Source of the DNA: Muscardinus avellanarius | Taxonomy: Eukaryota; Chordata; Mammalia; Rodentia; Gliridae | DNA length: 64,000 nucleotides | Assembly (NCBI GenBank): GCA_963383645.1 | Contig: OY726558.1 | Location: forward strand, 180,235,634-180,299,633 | Direction of reading: 5' to 3' | In this document: positions 36,181 to 46,437 of the stretch, piece after piece | Layout: every line of letters begins with the position of its first letter | Numbering within the stretch: position 1 is the stretch's first letter | Notes under the pieces: model-generated | The model's database searches: none | Told to the model about the DNA's origin: nothing | What the model saw: the letters and a program-made list of their open reading frames with translations, nothing else | Position numbers and translations under genes: made by a program

Positions 36181-37060
36181 TAAAGTTATCAGAACTCAGT
36201 GAAAGAAAGGCAATCAAAACATGGTGGAATTGGATCCAACAAAAATCAGATGACTGAAAAGAACTCCAGGCATCTCATCTGGAGAAAAGAGAGTGAAAAC
36301 AGGCACAATCTTGTTGAGCCCACTTTGGGGCTGTTGGATGCCAGGACCTGGCAGCTCTCAAAGATCACCTTCAACAAAGAAGAAGCAGAAGCTCGTTGAG
36401 GAAGGAGTTTCAGAAAACCATCATCAAAAGCAATTGATTTTTTCTCTCCACACTCAAATACCTCAAGACTACAACTCCATATGTTGCCCAGTCAAATCAC
36501 CCAATTAACTCCTATATTAAAAACTTCTGGTTGTCTTCACCAATTAAGAATTATATCTTGTTATAGAGGTTCAGAGGGACAAACTCAAATCTGATTATAT
36601 GAGATAGATTCATTGAGGCAAATATCCCCAGCATAGCCCATATTATAAAAGAATATAAAGAGACACAGGATTCTCACATAATAGAGAATACCAATACAGT
36701 ATAAACACAAACCTAGAAATTCTGAAAACATGAAAATGAAGACCAATGAGGCAACAATAACCCTCCCAACTCAACTACAAGGAAGATTACCAATACTGAA
36801 CTGCAGAAAATGCCAGAAGGATAATCCAAAAGTTTTATTTTTAATATGATCAAAGGACTCAGAAATAAAATCATACAAATTATACAGGAAATAAAAGGGC
36901 ATATAAAGAGAGAAATTGAGGCCCAAAATATGAACCTAAAAGAGGCTTTGAATGGAATGAAGGGGAAAAAAAGAGTAAAAGACATCAATAGAAACCTCCG
37001 TCAGACTAGACCAGATAAAATAGAAACAGATTTTAGGAAAGACAAATAAAAAGGAAATCA
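36181..37060 (+). mobile_element. Possible L1 5' UTR/ORF1 fragment
   Basis: The frame at 36846-37049 is Lys/Glu/Ile-rich and heptad-like (IIQIIQEIKGHIKREIEAQ, then MNLKEALNGMKG), similar in style to the ORF1p coiled coil of the 45.4-kb L1 ('MKGFKTRIEEVKGEIE', 'VWNEMKEAISEMK'). Upstream sequence at 36300-36560 could be its 5' UTR. No ORF1 RRM or C-terminal domain follows. It may belong to the other L1 family or to a half-L1 (ORF1-only) lineage. Confidence 0.45.
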
Positions 37061-37080
37061 TCATGAAACCAAAAGCAATT

Positions 37081-37425
37081 TGTCAAGGAAATTTATTTCT
37101 GCACAGAGGAGTGTGAATGCCATAGTCAAACTGGAACAAGAATGCCATGCAGGCAGTCCATGGAGTCTTTTATTTCTTTAATCCATAGGCTATTGCACCA
37201 TCCCTCAGTGGTGAAGTTAGATTTCACAATCTAATCTAGTTTGCTGGCTTCCCCTAGGCAGATTTTACTAAAGAAGGTACATGAAACCAGTACATCCTGG
37301 AGTGAAACATATATAGACACATATACAAAAGTTACAAAATGCAAGCCTAAGCTACAGTTACAAATAGAAACCTGACAGTTTCTAAATTATCTCATAACTT
37401 TGATAAAAAATGTTGATTTTCTTTC
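37081..37425 (-). mobile_element. Possible ERV 3' LTR, minus strand
   Basis: On the minus strand the segment would start TGAAAG and end CCTTGACA, so TG...CA boundaries are possible. A purine-rich tract (complement of 37431-37445) lies just upstream, as a polypurine tract would. An AATAAA sits near the 3' end (complement of about 37092-37097). Upstream on the same strand are protein-like remnants. No second LTR or TSD was found, so the assignment is an inference. Confidence 0.4.
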
Positions 37426-37552
37426 ATATAGCTTTTTCCTCTCTTATAATATATCTTGATCTTTTTCTTCAAATTCTGTTATTATGATCTGACTTTTGTG
37501 AGTTGAGTCTGTAAGTAGAAAAAGGGTATCATGGTATGGAGCCAGAGGCTAT

Positions 37553-37760
37553 TTAATAATGACTGTCTCTGTAAGTCTCTGGACTAATCTTCATTTCCAA
37601 AGGATTATATGGCATCCTACAAGTATCATTATTCCAGTAAAAATTATAAGGATTTTCAGAACAAATGCCATTATTTTCTTCATTTACTGAACCATTTTCC
37701 ATCAGATTAGTGAATGTACCATTTATTTCTAAATTTTCAGGAAGTTTATTCACTAAGTTT
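37553..37760 (-). pseudogene. Protein-like remnant upstream of the possible LTR
   Basis: A 66-codon minus-strand frame (37753 to 37553) is rich in Asn, Glu and Cys and includes N-x-S/T sites (NGTF, NGSV and NNDT), as in an extracellular glycoprotein. Its place just 5' of an LTR-like segment on the same strand would fit a decayed retroviral env. It is too short to be sure. It could be unrelated single-copy sequence. Confidence 0.3.
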
Positions 37761-38077
37761 GCTAGTAATTATAGAGCTAATTTATTTGTTCATGTAATCT
37801 GGGTAGTAGCATATACTTGTTTATCCATTTCTTTTATTTATTGATTGATTTGTTAGTTTATTTGAACATTATAATGTAAATTATTTTGACAAAGTTATAC
37901 ATGAGCACACTTTTGGTGCATTCCTATTTTCCTTCCTCCAAATACAAAGTACCCAGAATAATATTAGTATATATTTGCAAATATACACATAGTCTATAAT
38001 AGTATTTCTATTATCTAGCATTTTTAAAATAGTTCACAAATCTCTACAGATAATATAATTAATTCACAACATTTGTT

Positions 38078-38145
38078 TTTGCACTACTGGGGATGGAATC
38101 CAGGGGAATTCTACCTCCAAGCTATACTCCCAATCTTATTTTTTT
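38078..38145 (-). mobile_element. SINE ID-half fragment, minus strand
   Basis: 'ctactggggatggaatccag' and 'ctacctccaagctatactcc' are the complement of the ID half. The remainder is absent where the L1 begins. Confidence 0.75.
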
Positions 38146-38159
38146 AGTATTTTTAATTT

Positions 38160-39804
38160 ATTTTTTAATTTTTTTATTTTTTCATTGTAATTATACATCT
38201 TAATGGAGTACAAGATGGTTGAGGCACACATGCACACATCACCCAATTAACCCTTGCCCAATCCCAGTACATTCCCTTCCCCTTCCTCCTTTTTATGTTT
38301 GGTGTAATGATTGATTTTGATATGTTTTTTAATGTATATCATGAACATTTGAGAATTTCTCTCTTCCCACTACCATTCCCTCAGTTAGGTCACCTTATTT
38401 GCTCATCTATAGTATCTTCTTCTTTGTCTAGAGTTACTCCAATGACCCATTTTCTCTCTAGCTTTCACATATTAGGGAGAACATCCAAATTTCTTATTTT
38501 TTGTGACTGAGTAATCTCACTTAGCATAATGTTCTCCAGTTCTCTCCATTTCCCTGTAAATGATATAATTGTATTTTTATCTATGGGTGAGTAAAAGTTC
38601 ATTTTAAGCATATCCCATTCATCTGTTCCATCATGTGATCCATTTATCTGTTGATGAACATCTTGGTGGTTCCATAGTTTGGCAACTGTGAATTGTGCAG
38701 CTATGAACATAGATACAGATGCATTAGTTTGTTAGTTTGATTTTCATTCATTGGGTAGCTAATCAGAAGTGGTATTGCTAGATAGAAAAAGCATACCTCA
38801 ACATCAAAATGGCAATCTACAATAGACCCACAGCCAAAATCATATTAATTGGAAAAAAACTGCTAGAGATTCCCCTAAAAACAAAAGATAAGGATGTCCA
38901 TTATCACCACTTCTTTTCAATATGGTACTTGAGACTCTAGCCAGAGCAATTAGGCAAGAAAAGCAAATCAAAGGAGTACAAATAGGAAAATAAATCAAAC
39001 TTTCATTATTTGCAGATGATATGATACTATACTTAGAATACTCAGAAAACTCAACCAAAGGCTTATAGAACTGATCAACAAATTCAGCATAGTGTCTGGA
39101 TACAAAAATCAATATTAAAAAAAAACGGAAGCTTTTCTGTATAAATTCATTGAGAAAGAAATTCATAAAACAGTTCTTCTCAGGATATTCCCCACACACA
39201 AACAAAACAAACAAACAAACAAACAAACAAACAAACAAACACCTCTTAAGAATAAACTTAACCAAGAAGGTAAAAAAAACTCTACAAAAGAAAATTATAA
39301 AGCATTGAAAAAAGAAATAAAAGAAGATATTATAAGATGGAAAGATCTTGTAATTAAATAGTTATCATCAAAATGACCATACTTCAAAATATAACTTAAA
39401 GATTCAATGCAATACCCATTAAATTATCAAGACATAGAAAAATATCAGTCTATAAATTCATTTGGAACAAAAAAAAAAAAAAAACAGAATAGCCAAAGTG
39501 GTTCTCAACAAAAAAAAAAAAACAAAAAAAAAACAAAAAAAAAACATGGAGCATGGAGCAGGAATCACAATACCTGACTTTAAAGTATAATACAAAGCCA
39601 TAATAATAAAAGCAGCATAATATTGGCACAGACACAGATACATAGACCAATGGAGTAGAAGAGAAGACACAGAAACAAATACACACACCTATGGTAAACT
39701 GATTATTGACAAAGGGACCATAAACATACACTGGAATAAAGCCTTTTCAACAAATGGCGCTGGCAAAATTGGAAAACTATATTTAAAAAAATGGAAATAA
39801 ATCC
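38160..39804 (-). mobile_element. L1 (family A) with inverted 5' segment, minus strand
   Basis: 38160-38785 is the complement of the L1 3' end. From about 38790 to 39804 the sequence is plus-strand ORF2 from the RT region onward. In it the FADD-type motif is encoded near 39010-39030 ([10 protein letters not shown]) and LARAIRQ-type sequence near 38935-38960. This is the expected layout of a minus-strand insertion with a twin-primed inversion plus a deletion of several hundred bases at the break. It contains (AAAC)n at 39196-39240 and A-runs at 39470-39544. No coding capacity is left. Confidence 0.8.
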
Positions 39805-39953
39805 CACTTTTTGTTTTATTGAGACAGGGTCTCACTGAGTTGTGAAGGGCCTCACTAAGTAGCTGAGTTTGTCCATGAACCGTGATCCTCTGGTCACAGT
39901 CTCTGCCTCTTGAATGCTGGGATTATAAGTGAGAGCCATCGTGCCCAGCTCAC
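39805..39953 (-). mobile_element. SINE (B1-like half), minus strand
   Basis: 'gagacagggtctcactgagt', 'gggcctcactaagtagctga' and 'atgctgggattataagtgag' are the reverse complement of the left half of the older SINE type. The ID half is missing. Confidence 0.85.
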
Positions 39954-40574
39954 TTTACATTTTAAAAATGAACATCACGGGATGCATTTTAGCATATTGA
40001 CTACTAGTAACCTCCCATTTGTACTAATAATTTGCTTATTATAACAATTTTCCATGAGTATGTGTCTTTTGTTTTTACATTCTTAACACTCATTTGTAAA
40101 TCAAGCATCTAGTTTCTCCTTTATATGTCTAGTAGTCCTGGACCTCATTAGGAACAGGATTAGTTTTATAGCATTTATAATGACTCAGAAGTTTTGGACA
40201 TCAGTGTCATATTTATTCTGTCAGCCTAAAAGCAAAATTACCATTATAAATTATAGTGTATAAGTGAGAAGATATCTAATTAAATTATATGAGTCTTTTA
40301 AAAGTCTTTTTAAGTATGGCTCTTTTTTATCCCAGAGTAGCACTTATTTCTGGTTCAACTTTCCTGTTGGATTTTAAAGACCAAGTAGATAGCCCTATGT
40401 GGGTCAACATAACTTTTTCTAAACATATTTACTTTTAAGGGCATTCAAGCCTTCTCAGATTTACTCTTAGGGACTTTGTGAGACTTTTTCTTTTTCATTT
40501 TCTAGGATAACATTAATGGATCACATGGCTTCCCTTGAGGCATTTGGAATGATTCCCTCTTTAATGGCCCTTCT
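39954..40574. other. Single-copy stretch
   Basis: No SINE or L1 signature. It might include further decayed minus-strand ERV sequence, but I cannot support that. Confidence 0.35.
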
Positions 40575-40876
40575 TTTTATTTTTATTTTTAAAAATTTTA
40601 TTGGTGCATTCTACAATAAAAATTTTTATTGGTACATTTAATGAAATACAAGATGGTAGAGGCATAGATGAACACATCACTCATTTAGTCCTTACTCCAT
40701 TCCCTCTCCATTCTCTCCCTCTTCCCTTCTCCTTATGTTTGGCTTAGTAATTGACTTTGATATGTTTGTGAATGAACATCATGGACATTAGAGAATTTCG
40801 CTCCTCCCTCTCCCATCCCCATAGGTTACCTTATTTGATCATCTTTAATTGCTCCTTGTCTAGAGTTCCTCCTATG

Positions 40877-40878
<2 letters not shown>

Positions 40879-40922
<44 letters not shown>
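40879..40922. repeat. (TG)22 microsatellite
   Basis: An uninterrupted TG run of 44 bp lies at the tail side of the SINE that follows. It has probably replaced the SINE's A-rich tail. Confidence 0.95.
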
Positions 40923-40925
<3 letters not shown>

Positions 40926-41123
40926 GTTACTGGGGGTGGAACTCAGGGGCTTTTTTTTTATCTCTTAGCTTTACTCCAATACCTATTTATTTATATTGTA
41001 TTTGGAAGCAGGGTCTCACTAAATTGCTGAGAGCCTCACTGAGGCTGGCTTTGAGCCTGTGTGATCCTCCTTTCTCAGCCCACTCAAGTGCTGGGATTAC
41101 AAGCATATGCCACCATGCCTGGC
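40923..41123 (-). mobile_element. Composite SINE, minus strand
   Basis: 'actgggggtggaactcaggg', 'gggtctcactaaattgctga' and 'tgccaccatgcctggc' are recognised in reverse complement. An approximate TSD cctcctatgact / cctcctgtgatt lies at about 40868 and 41124, with two differences. Confidence 0.88.
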
Positions 41124-41339
41124 CCTCCTGTGATTTCATTTTTTCCCTAGCTTCTGCATATTGGGGACAGCAGTCATTTTTTATTTTTACTTTTTGTGAC
41201 TAATTTTGTTCTTTATGGCTGAGTAAAATTTTACTGTAACATAGCTGTGCAATTACAATTACCAGGATGCAGCCAAGACGTCTATCAATAGATGAATGGA
41301 TTACAAAACTATGAAATATGTATACTATGGAATCTAATC

Positions 41340-41600
41340 TTCCTTTTAGAGAATGTGCATTGATGGCTCTTAGTCTCTGGGATCATTGTAATTCCCCTGA
41401 TTGGGAGTTAAGGTGATCTATCAGTATTACATAACCTTTGGGAGAACCATCATCCCTGCATCTCATTTGACCTTGGAAGAAAAAGGGCAACATATTAGAG
41501 ATTTTTTTCCTTAGACATTTACTTCCTAATTGTTCTCCCAGTCCCAGTTGTTGAACATCCAGTAAATTAGTTTGATTACTTATTTTTAATGAATGTGGAT
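41340..41600 (-). pseudogene. Protein-like minus-strand remnant
   Basis: The minus strand gives a frame of roughly 80 codons with a single stop, including the stretches LLDVQQLGLGEQLGSK and SPKGYVILIDHLNSQSGE. I do not recognise the protein. Its strand agrees with the possible ERV pieces at 37.1-37.8 and 42.6-43.0 kb, which might make it part of the same decayed provirus. Chance is also possible. Confidence 0.22.
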
Positions 41601-42122
41601 CAGTATTATAGTCTTTCTGTTTCCCATGTGATGATTATCATTTTAAACTCTGTTTATATTTTAATTTTAGAAGTTGTAATTTTTAAATAAAAAAACAGAA
41701 AATAGTTATAAGGATTTATAAGGAAAATGCAATATAAAGTTATTAGAAACAAAACAATTCCAAATTTAAAATAGTTCTGACAATAGATGATGATATACAA
41801 TTTCTATTTAAATATGACTTTTAAAATATATTATTAATATATATGACATGTGAAATACATTATGTATATATATGTATGTATATATACATAATATCCAAAA
41901 TTAAATCACAGTGGCATGATATGGAATGCCAAGTGCTTAAGCACTCTAATTATCTTTGCTTCAAGATGGTTATAATACAATTTAGGAATACACAAATACA
42001 TATAAAATCTATCACTATTAACAAATTTTTCTGTTTAGAGGACACCAGGTTAGTAAATTTTTAATTTTTATTTTAGAAGATACGAAGAAACCAAATCTAC
42101 ATCTATATATCTATCTCTCTCT

Positions 42123-42167
<45 letters not shown>

Positions 42168-42240
42168 TAAAGAAGTCAGTATTAACATCAAAGGTAAATA
42201 TATATTAATTCTTACTATTGGATTAAAATTCAGAAATTAG
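41601..42240. other. AT-rich stretch ending in a TA repeat
   Basis: It contains the mixed (ATCT)/(CT)/(TA)n tract at 42101-42166 with a pure TA run from 42129. No gene is recognised. Confidence 0.6.
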
Positions 42241-42433
42241 CCGGGCGTGGTGGCGCATGCTTGTAATCCCCACACTTGGGAGGTGGAGACAGGAGGATCG
42301 CGCAGGTTCGAAGCCAGCTGCGTGCGCGCTGGTTTAGGAGACCCTGTTTCCAAATAAACATGTAAAAATAGGTCTGGGAGTGTAGCCCGGAGGTAGACGG
42401 GCTTCCAGGAACCCCAGTACCACCAAAAAAAAA
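42241..42433 (+). mobile_element. Young composite SINE with perfect 16-bp TSD
   Basis: It is complete from 'ccgggcgtggtggcgcatgc' to 'cttccaggaaccccagtacc' plus an A tail. The identical TSD aaaattcagaaattag is at 42225-42240 and 42434-42449. With the 8.7-kb copy it is one of the youngest insertions here. Confidence 0.95.
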
Positions 42434-42629
42434 AAAATTCAGAAATTAGTAATTTGGTATTTTAGAACAAAAATATTCCCATACAAAATTGTGTTCTTTT
42501 TTTAACCCCTTTTTATTACAATGCTCCCTTATGCCAATAAATATCATCTTTTAGTTATTGGGTTTATTTTTGTTTACAGTTTTTTTTAATGTACTGCATT
42601 TGGGTGAGTTTTATCTTAACCATGGCTGA

Positions 42630-43006
42630 TTACATGGAACATGGCAGACTAAGCATAGTTGCAGGATTGTCACAAATCAGCAGACACTGCTGCTGGGCTA
42701 ATTTATGGTGTCTTGTAGCCTCAGCACACCCCTCGTATCTGCTTTGTCCTTTATCCTGGCAGCCATGAGTGACTGGGGGCTCCTTGCCAAGCTGTATGCT
42801 TGGTAGGTCTGATATGGCCTCACCCAGCTGTACCTGAAATTCATTGATCTCCCATTGGGAGAGTGCAGCCCATGAGGGTTTCTCCATAGATTCCTGAGTC
42901 TCGGCAGCCAGGCTATACAATTTTCCTCCCTCAGAATGACTTCATCTGCTTTATGTATGAGTTTGTCCACCTCAGAGGAGCTCAGCAGGTGGAATTGTCT
43001 AAGCAT
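42630..43006 (-). pseudogene. Frameshifted coding remnant of unknown origin
   Basis: Two overlapping minus-strand frames cover this segment. One (43006 to 42698) begins with FHLLSSSEVDKLIHKADEVI. The other (42920 to 42630) contains NEFQVQLGEAISDLPS and EPPVTHGCQDKGQ. Base composition near 50% GC and protein-like content in both suggest one ancestral coding sequence with an indel near 42860. I do not recognise the family. A retroviral gene on the same strand as the LTR-like segment at 37.1 kb, or a processed pseudogene, are both possible. Confidence 0.35.
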
Positions 43007-43009
43007 GAA

Positions 43010-44464
43010 TCACTGTCTTTATCATTAGCCCACCCTTCAGCTATTTTACTTTCTTTAACAATATTGTCTTTCTGGTTCTCAGTTTTATACATGTTTTTTT
43101 TCTGGCAAAACAGCATGTATATAAAGTCTCTCTGTTTTACTATTTATTTGCTCCTAAAATTTAGTTTAAAAATACAATATTAATTGGCTAGCCTAGCACA
43201 AATAACTTTTAATAACATTTTACTTTAACTTTACCAAACTTAGATAAACTTATTTGTTAATGATTTATAAGCCACGTGAACTAAAAGTTATTTTGATCCA
43301 TTTTTTTTAAATGATGAGCAATCTTTTTTCTATAATTAAAATATATAATACTCATTTGCTCCAAACTAAATCTGGCTAGTAGTAGTATGGGTTTCCGGCC
43401 CCACATAATACAACATTTAACCCATGATAAAAAGAATATTTTCTCACCTGACCCCTTCAATTTCTTTGAAATATGCTTTACTGAGGATAAGAAGCCAAAA
43501 TTAGCATCTAGTAGATTTCCTTGGGATGCAAGTTTTTCTTGAGACTGAGTTTCTGTTGAACAGATTAACTTGTGGGGAGGCAGAATTTATCTTGAAAACA
43601 AAACTGTACTGCTGCTTGCAAACAGGGTCAAGACAGCCTGTGGGTTTTCTCATTCTGCAGAAGCTAGATTCCTCCATCTGACATTCAGCTCATTGAGTTT
43701 TAAATTTGTAAGATGTCTTTGAGATGGCTTGGGTGAAACCAAATATTTGATGCTAGAGCCATCATAGGTGGCAGAAGCACCCTATGTAGGCCAGTTCCGT
43801 GATTGAAATTCCTTGAATCTGCCCTCAAAGCTAGTATAGGATCTGCTTCTTGAGACTTGCTAGCAATTTTAAAAGAACTAAATCCATGTATGACAGACGT
43901 TCTTTTAAAATAACTAAAGTGATTTCTGTCTTTTGCACCTCATTTTCAAACAGTAAAACTTTTTAAGATGTAAATGTGTCTTTTTAAATTACAGAGCTGA
44001 ACTTAAAAAATCAGTCTCAAAATTTTTTTAACTGTTTATCCATTCAATTCATTATTCACAAAATTTATTGTGGTGACTACATTTATAATATCTATATTTA
44101 AGATATATGACCACAAAGCACCAATAAAAATTAAAAACAAATTTGTTGTAATTTTCTACTTTTTCTTTGCTATTTTTTGCCTTTTCTGTGCTAGCTTTTT
44201 ATTAGAGTGGCTCTTTTAAATTGGCCATTAAATAATTTTTTATTTCCTCATTCATAATTACTTCTTCAAATTCAGTTAATTATATCTTAGACTGTATCAT
44301 TTTAGTTTCCCATTAGTTTACTGGAAAAAATTAGCTTTAGTTTATCCTTTACGAGTTTGTGTATCTGAAAAATTTTAAGCAAAACACTTTTCATAGTTTC
44401 ACATTTATAACCTTATAATTCTTATTAATTAAAAATTATGTGTTATTAGAAATACATTGGGCTG
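43010..44464. other. Low-copy stretch
   Basis: 43380-43900 is less AT-rich and non-repetitive, and its minus strand is somewhat protein-like but broken. A possible L1 3'-end scrap lies at 44085-44140 ('gaccacaaagcaccaataaa'). No gene can be supported. Confidence 0.35.
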
Positions 44465-45412
44465 CCTGCCTGAAATTACCGCGGCAAGATAATCCGGGAC
44501 TGAAAAAGGACATAGGACCTCATCTTAAGCAGCGAGCAGCATCCACGTCAGAATTCTGTGTGTTCACCAGTGACTGAATCACAACAGCACAGAGACTCCC
44601 ACAGAAGCCTGAACCAAGGAAGGCAGGTACCTGAGTGCGCCCAGGGAAAGTGCGGGTCCTAGTGTGCGCCCCAGCCCCAAAACCCCAGCACGGGCCCGGG
44701 GCATCAGTCCCAAGCCTCAGAACCCAGCACTGTCCTCGCGCACCGTGTCTGCGCCCCGGTCCCCTGCTAGTAGTCAGTGCCTGAGCCACTGTCACCCCTA
44801 AATCGGAGCCTGCCTTGTGTGTCTATCCCCCACCACCTTGCCACAGCCTGCCTTCCAGGCGGCGAAAGCTCTGTGTGCCCCGGGAATCTCCTCAGCCCCC
44901 CCCCCCCCAGCTTCTACTTCCCGCCGGAGGCAGAGATCATTGCTGGACACCGCACACTGCCTGTGCACCCGGACCCTTGTGCACCTATCCTGCACCCCTG
45001 ACCCACCGCTGGGAGTTCCCACCCGCCCGGTAGCCTGATGCTTAGTTCTAATCGAGAACACAGCTCAATACATGGTGGAAGAGCATATCAGCAGCAATAG
45101 GCAGCTGCATCCACTCACACCTGGGTCCAGTAATACCAGCGCACACAGCCTGCACTCTCATATATCCATAATTACTCTACTAACAACAAGAGTCCTACTA
45201 GTTAACTCTCTCTCATTCCTAGCAAGATATTACCTTATCATACTTAAAGTCTTTCTCAACCTTATCATATCTTCTACCTAATCCGACTCCTTTACCCATC
45301 ACCCCAGCTCCTCCCACATCACCTACCCTCAACACTGGAAAGGCTCTGCTGACTTGCCAATACCCCTAAACTCCTAATATTAAGATTTGACTAAGCATAA
45401 TACTCATGAACG
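44465..45412 (+). promoter_or_regulatory. L1 5' UTR / internal promoter region
   Basis: The segment upstream of ORF1 is CpG- and C-rich (C-run at about 44898-44909) in an AT-rich neighbourhood, as for L1 5' UTRs that hold an RNA polymerase II promoter. The exact 5' end is uncertain. The GC shift starts near 44465 with 'gcctgcctgaaattaccgcg'. No tandem monomers are present. Short open frames on both strands are fortuitous. Confidence 0.8.
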
Positions 45413-46392
45413 ATGGGTAGAAATCAGAAAAATAGGACAGAGAATGCTATAAATATGAGAACCAGGAATTATGAAGAGACAGCAGAAATCACGAATACTG
45501 ACCTACTAGAAATGCAAGAAGGGGAGTTCAGAATCTTGATGTTCAATATGATGAAAGGATTTAAAACAAGAATAGAGGAGGTTAAAGGTGAGATAGAAAC
45601 ACTAAAAAAGAATCAGAAAGAGGTCTGGAATGAAATGAAAGAGGCAATAAGTGAAATGAAGACAGCAATAGAAAGAAATTCTGGAAGATTAGATGAAATG
45701 GAAAACAGAATATCAATATTAGAAGACAGTACATCCCAAACTGAATACAGAGTCAGCGATATACAGAAATCTTTACAGCAACAAAACCTAAACATCCAGC
45801 AATTATGGGATAATATGAAGCGTCCTAATTTACGGATAATAGGCATTGAGGAAGGGATAGAGGTACAGACCAAGGGCATCTGTAATATCTTCAAGGAAAT
45901 AATCTCAGAGAATTTTCCAAATATGGAAAGAGACTTGAACCTTCAAGTCCAGGAGGCATACAGAACTCCACTGAGACAGGACCAAAAAAAAGACCACTCC
46001 ACGCCACATAATAACCAAAATGACCAATATAGAGGCTAAAGAAGGAATCTTAAAAGCAGTGAGAACAAAAGGACAGGTAGACATATAGAGGCAAAACAAT
46101 AAGAATCACCCCAGACTATACAACCCAGGTCATGAATGCTAGGAGAGACTGGTACGACGTGATTCAGACCCTGGAAGAAAATAACTTCCAACCAAAGCTC
46201 ATCTATCCAGCAAAACTACTATTCAAGATCAATGGTGAAACCAAAGTCTTTCAGGATAAACAGAATCTCAAAAAATTCATGAATTCAAAGCCAAAGCTAG
46301 AGAAAATTCTTAAGGAAATAAACAATAAGGAAGAAAAAAGAAGCAGACTTCAGAATCAAAGAAGAGAGGAAGTTAATAAGTGGGCCATTTAA
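45413..46392 (+). pseudogene. L1 ORF1 (ORF1p), frameshifted
   Basis: ORF1p is the trimeric RNA-binding chaperone of the L1 ribonucleoprotein. The ATG at 45413 opens a frame of 208 codons: a short N-terminus, a heptad-rich coiled coil (residues about 45-130, with KEVWNEMKEAISEMK and MENRISILEDS), and the RRM start (RPNLRIIGIEEG, residues about 145-157). A run of eight A at about 45985-45992 shifts the frame, and a stop follows near 46086. The C-terminal domain is read from 46132 (WYDVIQTLEENNFQPKLIY) to the stop at 46392. Total length, about 326 codons, is normal for rodent ORF1. Confidence 0.92.
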
Positions 46393-46437
46393 GTAAAAAT
46401 GAAAGATCACACCATCCAAGAGTAGACAGAACACAAA

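Larger units (their letters stand above)
40575..41335 (-). mobile_element. Old L1 3' end with small inversion, split by a SINE
   Basis: It begins with a partly duplicated 3' end (two 'ttttattggt' motifs at 40598 and 40625), then 'gtttggcttagtaattgact', a (TG)n at 40879-40922 and a SINE at 40923-41123. L1 sequence resumes ('tttttccctagcttctgcat'). At about 41255 it switches to plus-strand ORF2 C-terminal sequence ('agatgaatggattacaaaac') up to 41333. Confidence 0.75.

Noticed and set aside
44520..45061. Short GC-rich open frames as host exons
   Set aside because: They lie on both strands of the L1 5' UTR directly upstream of ORF1.
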